Source of the DNA: an uncultured Clostridia bacterium
Lineage (GTDB): Bacteria > Bacillota > Clostridia > TANB77 > CAG-508
Assembly: GCA_934119935.1 (NCBI GenBank)
Contig: CAKOSX010000005.1
Span: 25,036-89,035, forward strand
Length of the DNA: 64,000 nucleotides
Reading direction: 5' to 3'
Positions 7,149-15,275 of this stretch are shown piece after piece. Numbering within the stretch: the stretch's first letter is position 1; each line of letters starts with the position of its first letter. The position numbers and the translations under genes were made by a program. The notes beneath the pieces were generated by a model. The model worked only from the letters and a program-made list of their open reading frames with translations, did not search any database and was not told where the DNA came from.

Positions 7149-7574
7149 ATGAAGGATTTAATTAAAAAAATAATCGACAAATTTTTTACTAAAGAAGTAA
7201 TTTTATATATTGTTTTTGGAGTTCTTACAACTATCATAAACCTAGTTGTAACCTATATATTGAACAATTTTATGCATATTAATGGTGCAATTTCAAGTGC
7301 CATAGGAATTATTGCAGCAGTTATAGTTGCATATCTTACAAATAGAAAAATGGTATTTAATTCTGAGGCAGTCGGTTTTAAGCAAAATTTAAAAGAATTT
7401 GGCAAGTTTATTTTAGGCAGAGCGGGTACAATGCTTGTTGAAGAAGGTGGAGTCATTCTGTTTAACACAGTATTAAAATTACCTTTGATGCCTGTAAAAA
7501 TCGCACTAACAATTTTAGTAATAATATTAAACTTTTTTATTAGCAAATTTTTCGCATTTAAAAAATCAAAATAA
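7149..7574 (+). CDS. GtrA-like membrane protein
   Basis: This is a 141-residue protein with four predicted membrane segments and the pattern of the GtrA/DPMS-associated family (PF04138): FGVLTTIINLVVTYIL near the start, YLTNRKMVF in the middle and ISKFFAFKK at the end. Members help move lipid-linked sugars across the membrane or partner with glycosyltransferases that decorate the cell wall. The length is normal for the family. It stands before the M23 peptidase gene with a 44-nt gap and may share its transcript, which would fit a cell-envelope role. The substrate is unknown. Confidence 0.85.
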   Translation: MKDLIKKIIDKFFTKEVILYIVFGVLTTIINLVVTYILNNFMHINGAISSAIGIIAAVIVAYLTNRKMVFNSEAVGFKQNLKEFGKFILGRAGTMLVEEGGVILFNTVLKLPLMPVKIALTILVIILNFFISKFFAFKKSK

Positions 7575-7618
7575 TTCTTACTACTAGTATAGATATTCTC
7601 TAAAAAAGGAGGCTTATC

Positions 7619-8176
7619 TTGTCTAGTAGTTTTTTTAAATATTTTATTACATATATATGTGTAATATTGTTTTCTATTGTTTTAATTTTTTTCGTCATTA
7701 TTCAGTCTGCAAATTCTACTCAGTATGACGGCACATTCGTATGGCCTTTGCAAGACTATTCTTATATAAGTTCATATTTTGGTCATAGGGTCTCTCCCAC
7801 ATCAGGTGCCTCTTCATATCATTCAGGAATTGATATTCCTGCCCCAGAGGGCACTCCAATTTTGTCAGTCTGCGACGGAACTGTAACTTTTGCAAGTTGG
7901 GGTGCCGGCGGCGGATATACTATTGTTGTAGAAAATGGTAACATTAGAGTTTCTTATTGTCATGTTTCTCCAGCTTTCGTTGTGGCCAAAGGTGATTATG
8001 TTGTTGCAGGCAGTGTTATTTCAAATGTTGGTCCCAAAAATGTGTATGGAATTTTAAATAATCCATATAAAGATTCTTCCGGTAATCCCACAAATGGTGC
8101 TACTACCTGATGTCATCTTCATTTAACAATAAAAAAAGACGGCATAGCCGTCAATCCTTTAGACTTTTTTACATAA
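7619..8176 (+). pseudogene. M23 family peptidase with one in-frame TGA
   Basis: AAAGGAGG precedes a TTG start. The product has one N-terminal membrane segment, then a compact M23 (LytM-type) metallopeptidase domain: HSGID gives zinc ligands His68 and Asp72, and SYCHVS gives His115. The frame meets TGA at 8108-8110 right after NGATT. If that codon is passed, translation goes on as CHLHLTIKKDGIAVNPLDF to TAA at 8174-8176, which restores the HxH catalytic motif and the usual C-terminus. The family has glycine at the TGA position (GCHLHF). So this is a one-base nonsense change (GGA to TGA) in an otherwise intact 185-residue gene. Without readthrough the enzyme lacks its last zinc ligand and is inactive. 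Confidence 0.85.
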
Positions 8177-8179
8177 TTT

Positions 8180-8671
8180 CTACATATCATCGTCTTCGTC
8201 ATTTTTATCTTCTTCTTCATCATCTTCTTCACATTCAACATGATGATGTCCACAAGAAGCACAACCACCTGAACAGCAGTCATCTTCTCCGTCCCAATCA
8301 AGTTCAATTACATTATGGCATTCTGGACATTCTATTTCTTCTTTTAACTCATCTTCAACATTAGCTACAAACTCATGATTGCAATATGGGCATACGATTT
8401 CAAAATCATACTCCTCATCTTCGTAGATATCTTTTTTTATTAAATCAACTGTTTCTTTTACTTTATCTAGTTTCTGCTCAAGTTGATCTTGATATTTTTC
8501 TAATTCATCCATTCTATCTGAATTAACACTTGTAACTCTATCTATAATACCCATATATAAAGATGCAAGTTCTGAAATTTTACTTAAAACATATTTCTTT
8601 TCGTTCTCATCAGATATATTTTCTTCAATATCCTTTATAATTTTTGAATATTCTTCACTTAATTTAGCCAT
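8180..8671 (-). CDS. CD1247-type N-terminal domain protein with zinc ribbon
   Basis: This 163-residue soluble protein has a helical, coiled-coil N-terminal half (about 1-90) as in clostridial CD1247-type proteins. A zinc ribbon with CPYC near 95 and CPEC near 115 follows, then a very acidic tail containing a cluster of cysteines and histidines (CCSGGCASCGHHH). The second cluster could bind another metal ion. It is 19 nt downstream of efp on the same strand and probably in its operon. The function of the family is not established; the efp link is common in Clostridia as far as I recall. Confidence 0.75.
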   Translation of the reverse strand: MAKLSEEYSKIIKDIEENISDENEKKYVLSKISELASLYMGIIDRVTSVNSDRMDELEKYQDQLEQKLDKVKETVDLIKKDIYEDEEYDFEIVCPYCNHEFVANVEDELKEEIECPECHNVIELDWDGEDDCCSGGCASCGHHHVECEEDDEEEDKNDEDDDM

Positions 8672-8690
8672 AATTCTTACCTTTCTAAAA

Positions 8691-9257
8691 TTAAACTCTT
8701 TCCATATACTCGCCAGTTCTTGTGTCTATTTTTATAACATCACCGATGTTAACAAACATTGGAACTGTAAGTTCATATCCATTTTCTAATGTTGCAGGTT
8801 TTCCAGATGTTGTTGTTGTGTTTCCAGCAAATCCTGGTTCTGTATATTTAACTTCTAATTCAACAAACATTGGTGGCTCTACTGCAAATACACTTCCTTT
8901 ATATGAAAGCATTGTTACACTCATGTTTTCTTTTATGAATTTTAATGCATCTCCAATTTGTTCTTTGTTTAAAGGTATTTGCTCATATGTATCATTATCC
9001 ATGAAGTAGTATAAATCTTCATCATTGTATAAATATTGCATCTCCTTTTTCTCTATTTGAGCTGCTGGATATTTTTCTGATGGGTTAAATGTTTTTTCTA
9101 TAACTGCTCCTGATATTACATTCTTTAATTTTGTTCTTACGAATGCTGATCCCTTTCCTGGTTTTACATGTTGGAATTCTACTACTCTGAATACATTTCC
9201 ATCCATTTCAAATGTTGTTCCGTTTCTAAAATCGCCTGCTGAATATACGCTTGCCAT
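8691..9257 (-). CDS. efp: Elongation factor P
   Basis: This encodes 188 residues, close to the usual 185. The KOW-like first domain contains HVKPGKGSAFVRTKLKN, where the loop lysine (Lys35) that enters the peptidyl-transferase centre is kept. The EFP/YeiP central and C-terminal OB domains follow, ending in the conserved GDVIKIDTRTGEYMERV. EF-P relieves ribosome stalling at polyproline stretches. No epmA/epmB-type modification genes are visible here. The start is preceded by GAAAGGGG. Confidence 0.97.
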   Translation of the reverse strand: MASVYSAGDFRNGTTFEMDGNVFRVVEFQHVKPGKGSAFVRTKLKNVISGAVIEKTFNPSEKYPAAQIEKKEMQYLYNDEDLYYFMDNDTYEQIPLNKEQIGDALKFIKENMSVTMLSYKGSVFAVEPPMFVELEVKYTEPGFAGNTTTTSGKPATLENGYELTVPMFVNIGDVIKIDTRTGEYMERV

Positions 9258-9399
9258 TATTATTACCCCTTTCTAATTTTTTATTATATTTTTAAATTTT
9301 TTTCTCATTAAAATGCGACTATATTATAATACCATATTATAGCTTAAAAATCAAGTGTTGTAGCACTTTTTTTCAGTTTTTCAAATTTTCTGGTTTAAC

Positions 9400-9514
9400 A
9401 TGAGATATATTAACTTTTTAGAAATTCAACTGGAAGTGCGCCTCTTGAGGAGTCCTAAGGAGCTCCGACCAAGCACGACATGTTGATATTTCGTAAAAAG
9501 TTAATATATCTCAT
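9400..9514 (+). repeat. GC-core hairpin repeat, copy a
   Basis: The outer arms 9400-9420 and 9494-9514 are a perfect 21-bp inverted repeat. An inner CAAC/GTTG pair closes a GC-rich core (about 9430-9482). Inside, GTGC pairs with GCAC, and GGAG-TCC pairs with GGA-G-CTCC. The GGAG/CTCC pair replaces GGGG/CCCC of copies b and d by a compensatory change. It lies between the pepP-like gene end and the efp start, and could also terminate pepP transcription. Confidence 0.75.
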
Positions 9515-9525
9515 TTGCACTAATT

Positions 9526-10605
9526 CTATGCATCTACAACCACATAGTCTTTTTCTGATTTTGTAAGACTCGTGCTCATTCCTCTGTTTACAAGCACTGT
9601 GTCTTCTATTCTTACACCAAATTGATTTGGTATATAAATTCCTGGTTCATCTGTTACTATCATGTTATTTTTTAATACAAAGTCCATTCTAGTACTTGCA
9701 AATGGAAACTCATGTATTTCTAATCCAACTCCATGCCCTAATGCGTGTATTAAATCATAACCATGCAATTTGAAATCGTTTTCAACCATTCTGCTTACAA
9801 GCTTTAAGTTAACTCCCTCTTTCATTTCGTTTATTACCTGTCTTTGATTTTTTAATACTAACTCATATACAGGTTTTACTTCTTCTGGTACAAAGCCTGC
9901 AAATATCGTCCTTGTCATATCAGAACAATATCCTTTGTATTTACAGCCCATATCTATAGTTATTGGATCTCCTGCTTCAATCTTTTTATTGGTTGGTACA
10001 ACATGTGGCATTGAAGAATTTTTTCCTGATGCTACTATAGTACTAAACGCAACATCATCAGCACCATTATCTATAAAAAACTCATCAATTTCTTTTGCAA
10101 TTTGTTTTTCTGTTAATCCTATCTTTATGAAACTTTTTAAATGATTAAAGCAATCGTCTGTAATTTTACAAGCTTTCTCTATAAGCTCTATTTCTTCTGG
10201 ATCTTTAATCATTCTTTGTTTTTCGATTATTCCTTCTGTTTCTTCCAGATTATTTATTTTATATCTGTGCATAAAGTCTTTATATTTTGCATATGTCACA
10301 TATTCTTCTTCGAATCCAACATTTTCGCAGAACAGAAAGAAATTCTCGTAGTCGTCTCTCGAAATATCTTTCATATCGTAAACAACTATCTCATCATTTA
10401 GTGTTAATGTGTTGTTTACACCTTCTACATATCTACCGTCTGTTATGTAAATGTTTTCCTTTGGTGTAATTAAAAATACTCCTTCTGCTTCAATTCCAGT
10501 TAAATACTTTATATTAATAGGATTAGAAATTATTATTCCTTGCAAATCCAACATTCTTATTTTATCTCTTAACCAACGAATATTATTATTCATGTTTTCA
10601 CCCAT
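9526..10605 (-). CDS. M24 family Xaa-Pro aminopeptidase
   Basis: This encodes 359 residues with a creatinase-like N-terminal domain (about 1-130) and a pita-bread metallopeptidase domain. The five metal ligands are visible: Asp in TIDMGCKY, Asp in CSDMTRT, His in HALGHGVGLEIHE, Glu in DEPGIYIP and Glu in RIEDTVLV. It removes N-terminal residues in front of proline from peptides in the cytoplasm. The efp-pepP pairing is a common Firmicute arrangement. The start could be Met1 or Met5; both keep the domain whole. Confidence 0.93.
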   Translation of the reverse strand: MGENMNNNIRWLRDKIRMLDLQGIIISNPINIKYLTGIEAEGVFLITPKENIYITDGRYVEGVNNTLTLNDEIVVYDMKDISRDDYENFFLFCENVGFEEEYVTYAKYKDFMHRYKINNLEETEGIIEKQRMIKDPEEIELIEKACKITDDCFNHLKSFIKIGLTEKQIAKEIDEFFIDNGADDVAFSTIVASGKNSSMPHVVPTNKKIEAGDPITIDMGCKYKGYCSDMTRTIFAGFVPEEVKPVYELVLKNQRQVINEMKEGVNLKLVSRMVENDFKLHGYDLIHALGHGVGLEIHEFPFASTRMDFVLKNNMIVTDEPGIYIPNQFGVRIEDTVLVNRGMSTSLTKSEKDYVVVDA

Positions 10606-10632
10606 TTCTATTAATGATTTTTGCTATATTTA

Positions 10633-11376
10633 TTATATCAATTGAGCTTTATATGTCCCCAGAGTAAATATTTTTAGCATTATATATAATAAAATATTAA
10701 ATGGTACAAACATCGCCGTTATTGCAGCAATTACAATGAATGGACCAAAAGGGATATATTCATCACCTGTTTTTCTTTTGCATATTATTAACGCTACACC
10801 GATTATTGCCCCTAGTAGGAATGCTATTAATGAAATTATTATTATTGTTCTCCATCCAAAGAATAATCCGAGTGCCCCCATTAGTTTTACGTCTCCGAAA
10901 CCCATTGCTTCCTTACCTGCAATCAGTCCGCCTACTAGCGTTATAAACAAGAATATTCCAGCTCCAGAAACCATTCCAAGTAACATGTCTATTGCGATGT
11001 TTATATTTACAATTCCTTCTACGAATGTATAAATTAGTCCAACTTCGAAGATTGTTAAATTTAGTCTATTAGGAATTATTTTTAGTCTATAATCTATCGC
11101 TAAAGCGCTAATTAGCATTGGTATTAAGACTAAATAAGCTAACGTTTTTATTTGGAATCCATACAAATACAAGACTCCAACATACAGTAACGCCATCGCC
11201 ACCATGTATATGTATTTAGGCTTTTCATTTTTTAAGTAAATTGTAAAAAATTCTCTTACGAAAACTTTTTTATAATCAGGGAGTCTTACAGTACTCCACG
11301 CCACAAATTGACCAATTCCAAGCCCTATAATACCTAAAAATAAGTAATATAATATGTTTATATTGTTAATGTACAT
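10633..11376 (-). CDS. A24 family prepilin peptidase
   Basis: This encodes 247 residues with about seven membrane segments. The two catalytic aspartates of the aspartic prepilin peptidases are visible in ALAIDYRLKIIPN and in the signature GFGDVKLMGALG. The N-terminal zinc-binding methyltransferase part with its two CxxC pairs, present in full-length PilD/GspO, is missing, so it probably cleaves without methylating. Likely substrates are the pilin-like proteins in this same window (26164, 55671). It starts 12 nt after the end of the yqeG gene and may be co-transcribed with it. Confidence 0.88.
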   Translation of the reverse strand: MYINNINILYYLFLGIIGLGIGQFVAWSTVRLPDYKKVFVREFFTIYLKNEKPKYIYMVAMALLYVGVLYLYGFQIKTLAYLVLIPMLISALAIDYRLKIIPNRLNLTIFEVGLIYTFVEGIVNINIAIDMLLGMVSGAGIFLFITLVGGLIAGKEAMGFGDVKLMGALGLFFGWRTIIIISLIAFLLGAIIGVALIICKRKTGDEYIPFGPFIVIAAITAMFVPFNILLYIMLKIFTLGTYKAQLI

Positions 11377-11389
11377 TTAAATACCTCTT

Positions 11390-11878
11390 TTACTTTTGTT
11401 TATATTTTTTTAAAATTTGTCTTTCTATTAATCTGTTAAATCTAGTTATAAAAATGTCTTTTTCGGCAAGTGGTTCGACTAAAATAGAGTACATATGGCT
11501 CCTATTTGCTCCAAGCACATCTGTTAGTACTTGGTCTCCAATTACTGCTATATTTTCACTATTTTCTTGTACTATTTTTTTAGCCCTATTGAATCCAAAT
11601 TTTAATGGTTTTTTAGCAAAATAAATATATGGAACCTCCAACTTTTTTGACATTTTTTCTGCTTTTTTCTTTTTATTTGTGTTAGATAGAATACAAAATT
11701 TTATACCATGTTTTTTTGCTTTTTTTACCCAATCCTCTAGACCCTCTAAAATGTTATTATCAGTGTCTATCATGGTGTTATCTATGTCTAACAGAATAGC
11801 CTTTATATTATTTTTTTCTATAAAGTTCATGTCTATTTCTAATATGTTTTTAAAGTAACTTTTAGGGTAAAAAATCAT
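11390..11878 (-). CDS. yqeG: YqeG family HAD phosphatase
   Basis: This 162-residue protein has HAD motif I LLDIDNTMID near residue 32, SNT (motif II), a lysine in FAKKP and motif IV GDQVLTDVLGANR, all in the order expected of the YqeG (HAD-IIIA) family. The family is common in Firmicutes and related to phosphatidylglycerophosphate phosphatases; the exact substrate is uncertain. It leads the prepilin peptidase gene with a 13-nt gap. Confidence 0.88.
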   Translation of the reverse strand: MIFYPKSYFKNILEIDMNFIEKNNIKAILLDIDNTMIDTDNNILEGLEDWVKKAKKHGIKFCILSNTNKKKKAEKMSKKLEVPYIYFAKKPLKFGFNRAKKIVQENSENIAVIGDQVLTDVLGANRSHMYSILVEPLAEKDIFITRFNRLIERQILKKYKQK

Positions 11879-11945
11879 TGTATCCTCCTAATATTTCTGC
11901 TACTTTATATTATCAATATGTTGGAGGTTTGTCAAGCATTTATTG

Positions 11946-12647
11946 CTATTTACAAAATCTATGTTTTCCTATTGTAACAACATGCGGTCTTGACCAAATC
12001 CATGCATTTGTTGCAGTGCTTGGATTGAAGTAGTATATTGAGCCATATGATGGGTCCCAACCATTTAGCGCATCTCTTGCAGCATTGTATGCTGTTTGGT
12101 TTGGTGTTAAATTAATCTGACCATCTGATACAGCCGTGAATGCACCTTTTTGATATATTACTCCTGCTATTGTGTTTGGAAACGAACTGCTTTTTACTCT
12201 ATTTAATACGACCGCTGCAACGGCAACCTGCCCGGCATATGGTTCTCCCCTTGCCTCACTATACACAGCTCTTGCAAGCAGATTTAAATTGCTGCTACTT
12301 GTACTGTTGCTAGAATTTGAATTACCACTAGAATTAAATATTCCCATTGCCTCTAGTGTCTTTTTTCCGGCAATTCCATCGACTGTTAATCCATTTTTTC
12401 TTTGAAAATACTTAACAGCTGCTAACGTTTCAGAGCCATAAATTCCGTCAACACTTCCAGAGTAATATCCCCATCTCTTTAATTTAGTCTGAATCTGCGT
12501 AACTTCCGATCCTCTCGAACCATATTTTGATAATGCTAATATATTATTATTTGTAAAAAATATGTTATATAACAAAAATATTATTAATAATACTGAAATA
12601 ATTGCGATCGCTCTTTTATTTTTTAACATAAAAATTCCACCTTTCAA
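11946..12647 (-). CDS. sleB: Cell wall hydrolase SleB-like (spore cortex-lytic)
   Basis: This encodes 233 residues, with an N-terminal membrane segment or signal (about 7-27), a peptidoglycan-binding domain (YGSRGSEVTQIQTKLKRWGY to VDGIAGKKTLEAMGI, about 40-100), a serine/asparagine linker, and a hydrolase_2 domain starting LLARAVYSEARGEPYAGQ. The glutamate of SEARGE is the predicted catalytic residue. SleB and CwlJ open the spore cortex at germination, which together with sigH suggests a spore-forming ancestry. Related enzymes exist in non-sporulating species, so a vegetative role is possible. Confidence 0.88.
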   Translation of the reverse strand: MKGGIFMLKNKRAIAIISVLLIIFLLYNIFFTNNNILALSKYGSRGSEVTQIQTKLKRWGYYSGSVDGIYGSETLAAVKYFQRKNGLTVDGIAGKKTLEAMGIFNSSGNSNSSNSTSSSNLNLLARAVYSEARGEPYAGQVAVAAVVLNRVKSSSFPNTIAGVIYQKGAFTAVSDGQINLTPNQTAYNAARDALNGWDPSYGSIYYFNPSTATNAWIWSRPHVVTIGKHRFCK

Positions 12648-12678
12648 GTTTATTATTCCTTGATTCGGTGGATTTATA

Positions 12679-14343
12679 CTAAAATATTCCTATTATATTT
12701 CCGTTTTTATCAATATCAATTTTTTCGGCAGCTGGAACCCTTGGAAGTCCTGGCATTGTCATTATCTTTCCAGTGATTACAACTATAAACTCCGCTCCAG
12801 TTTTTAATGCTATGTCATTTACATGTAACTCATACGGTTCATTACATTCTAGATTTTTTGGATCATCCGAGAATGAATACTGTGTTTTAGCAATACATAC
12901 TGGATAATGCGAATATCCCATTTTTTCTATTTTTTCAATCTCTTGCAATGCTTTTTCCGAATATTCTACACCTGTTGCACCATAAATATTCTTAGCAACT
13001 TTTTCTATTTTTTCCTTTACACTATCTGAATTATTATAAGCAAATTGCATGTTTTCTTCTTCATCTACAATTCTTATAATTTTCTCGGCTAAATCGATTG
13101 CACCTTTGCTTCCTTTTTCATGGCTCTCAACAAGGCTCATTTCAATATTTTGCTCTCTTAGTTCATTACTTAGAAGTTCAATCTCCGCATCTGTATCTGT
13201 ATCAAATTTGTTTATTGCAACAATAACATTTAATCCAAATACATTTTTTAAATTATCTAAATGTTTATTTAAATTTTTTATTCCTTTTTGTAATGCTTCA
13301 AGATTTTCTGTTTTTATTTCTTCCTTTGCTTGTCCTCCATGATATTTTAAGGCTCTAATTGTAGCAACACATACAACCGCATCTGGCTGTATGTCTGCCT
13401 TTCTGCATTTAATATCTATAAATTTCTCTGCGCCCAAGTCAGAGCCAAAACCGGCCTCTGTTATTGTGTAGTCTGCTAATTTCATTGCAGTTTTAGTAGC
13501 AATAATACTGTTACACCCATGAGCAATATTTGCAAAAGGTCCTCCATGAATTATTGCTGGAGTATGTTCTAAAGTCTGAACCAAGTTTGGCTTTATTGCA
13601 TCTTTTAGTAAAACAGTTAACGCTCCTTCTGCATGTAAATCTCTTACTGTAATCGGCTTTTCTTCTTTATTATAACCGACTGTAATGTTTCCAATTCTTC
13701 TTTTTAAATCTTCAATATCAGTTGCCAAGCATAAAATAGCCATTATTTCAGAGGCAACAGTAATATCGAATCCATCTTCTCTTGCAACTATATTTTTCTC
13801 ACCAGATAGACCTGTCTCAACTTTTCTTAACTGTCTATCGTTAAGGTCAACACATCTTTTCCATGTAACTCTTTCAAATCCTAATTCATTTCCATAATAA
13901 ATATGATTATCAATAAGAGCCGAAAGCAAATCGTTTGCAGAAGTAATTGCATGAATGTCTCCAGTGAAATGCAAATTTATATCTTCCATTGGAGCTACCT
14001 GAGCATATCCACCGCCAGTAGCACCACCTTTAATTCCAAAAACAGGACCTAAAGAAGGTTCTCTTAAGGCTATAATTGCACTCTTTCCAATTCGTGTTAA
14101 ACCATCTGCAAGACCAATAGCCATAGTAGTTTTTCCTTCTCCTAATGGAGTTGGATTAATTGAAGTAACTAAAATAAGCTTTCCATCTTTTCTATCTTTT
14201 AATCTATTAAGCAATTTTTTGCTATCAATCTTAGCCTTAAAATTTCCATACTGTTCAAGTTCATCATCAGCAATTCCAGCCTTTGCAGCAATGTTCTTAA
14301 TATTCTCTAACTTAGTATTTCTAGCAATTTCAATATCTTCCAT
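12679..14343 (-). CDS. fhs: Formate--tetrahydrofolate ligase
   Basis: This encodes 554 residues, the full family length. The P-loop TPLGEGKTT is at 65-73, with the conserved GIKGGATGGGYAQV and EAGFGSDLGAEKF signatures further on. It makes 10-formyl-THF from formate, THF and ATP, feeding purine synthesis and, through fmt in this window, initiator tRNA formylation. It is also the entry step of the methyl branch of acetogenesis, but no other gene of that pathway is in the window. The upstream space carries GC-core repeat copy b rather than an obvious regulator. Confidence 0.97.
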   Translation of the reverse strand: MEDIEIARNTKLENIKNIAAKAGIADDELEQYGNFKAKIDSKKLLNRLKDRKDGKLILVTSINPTPLGEGKTTMAIGLADGLTRIGKSAIIALREPSLGPVFGIKGGATGGGYAQVAPMEDINLHFTGDIHAITSANDLLSALIDNHIYYGNELGFERVTWKRCVDLNDRQLRKVETGLSGEKNIVAREDGFDITVASEIMAILCLATDIEDLKRRIGNITVGYNKEEKPITVRDLHAEGALTVLLKDAIKPNLVQTLEHTPAIIHGGPFANIAHGCNSIIATKTAMKLADYTITEAGFGSDLGAEKFIDIKCRKADIQPDAVVCVATIRALKYHGGQAKEEIKTENLEALQKGIKNLNKHLDNLKNVFGLNVIVAINKFDTDTDAEIELLSNELREQNIEMSLVESHEKGSKGAIDLAEKIIRIVDEEENMQFAYNNSDSVKEKIEKVAKNIYGATGVEYSEKALQEIEKIEKMGYSHYPVCIAKTQYSFSDDPKNLECNEPYELHVNDIALKTGAEFIVVITGKIMTMPGLPRVPAAEKIDIDKNGNIIGIF

Positions 14344-14375
14344 AATGGCCTCCTCTTATTATTAATGGCATATAA

Positions 14376-14490
14376 CTTTGAAAATAATTTCAATTTTTGA
14401 ATAAATCAACTGGAAGTGCGCCTTTGAGGGGTCGAATGAGCCCCGACCAAGCACGACATGTTGATTTTTCAAAAATAAATTTTTTCAAAG
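14376..14490 (+). repeat. GC-core hairpin repeat, copy b
   Basis: AT-rich arms 14376-14410 and 14460-14490 are largely self-complementary (CTTTGAAAA with TTTTTTCAAAG, and ATCAAC with GTTGAT), but unlike the arms of the other copies. The core TGGAAGTGCGCC to CAAGCACGAC is nearly that of copy a. Its hairpin GGGG-TC-GAAT-GA-G-CCCC (14428-14444) pairs fully apart from one bulge. It lies between the fhs start and the end of the PAP2-like gene. Confidence 0.75.
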
Positions 14491-14497
14491 TGAATTA

Positions 14498-14947
14498 TTA
14501 AAATATTAGTCCCACAATTAAGCCCACAATCGCACCAACAAATACTTGAAATGGCGTGTGTCCTACTAATTCTTCTAGCTTTACATTAAATGTCATTTTT
14601 GAGAGTTCAGAATCTGGATTTGTCATTATCTCGTTTAGTACATGGGCTTGTTTTCCAGTCTCATACCTTACTCCACACGCATCATACAGAACTACCATTG
14701 AAAATACGAATGATAAAGCAAATAGTGGAGATGAAAAACCTTGGCTACGTGCTATCATTGTAGTGATTGAAACAACAACTGCAGAATGAGCACTTGGCAT
14801 ACCACCAGCACCCCATAATCTTCTAATATTTAATCTCTTTGTTTCTGCATATTCCCATATTATTTTAAATAATTGTATTCCAATCCATGTAAAGAATGGC
14901 ACAACTAAATATCTATAATCATTATAAAAATTCATTAAGTTACTCAC
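14498..14947 (-). CDS. Divergent PAP2 family membrane protein (YuiD-like)
   Basis: This 149-residue protein has about four membrane segments and the divergent-PAP2 (DUF212) features: an RRLWGAGGMPSAHSA motif near 42, YDACGVRYETGKQA near 88, and HTPFQVFVGAIVG at the end. The SAH and H residues resemble acid phosphatase motifs. Members may act on lipid pyrophosphates, but the substrate is unproven. It sits between the xse genes and fhs on the same strand. Confidence 0.87.
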   Translation of the reverse strand: MSNLMNFYNDYRYLVVPFFTWIGIQLFKIIWEYAETKRLNIRRLWGAGGMPSAHSAVVVSITTMIARSQGFSSPLFALSFVFSMVVLYDACGVRYETGKQAHVLNEIMTNPDSELSKMTFNVKLEELVGHTPFQVFVGAIVGLIVGLIF

Positions 14948-15000
14948 TTTTGTGATGTTCCTTTCTTTGCGAACTAATTTTGGTTATGAAATAATTACAA

Positions 15001-15237
15001 CTAGTCTTCTTTTGGAACAAAATTCTCTTCCTTAATTTCGTCTCCATTATTTATCAACATTGTAATCTTCTTTTCTGCTGAATTTAAAAAATCGTTACAT
15101 TTTTTAGACAAATTCATTCCTTCTTCGAATTTTTTTACAGATTCATCTAATGTTAGATTTCCCTTTTCTAGTTCATTTGCAATGTTTTCTAATTGTTTCA
15201 TTGCATCTTCAAAATTTATATCTTCGTTCATATTCAA
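15001..15237 (-). CDS. xseB: Exodeoxyribonuclease VII small subunit
   Basis: This encodes 78 residues with the family pattern: FEDAMKQLENIANELEKGNLTLDESVKKFEEGM, a helical pair that binds along XseA. It directly follows xseA with a 38-nt gap. With XseA it degrades single-stranded DNA into short oligonucleotides during repair and recombination. Confidence 0.94.
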   Translation of the reverse strand: MNMNEDINFEDAMKQLENIANELEKGNLTLDESVKKFEEGMNLSKKCNDFLNSAEKKITMLINNGDEIKEENFVPKED

Positions 15238-15275
15238 TAGTATTCCTTTCTCACAGTACTAATTCATTTCAATAA

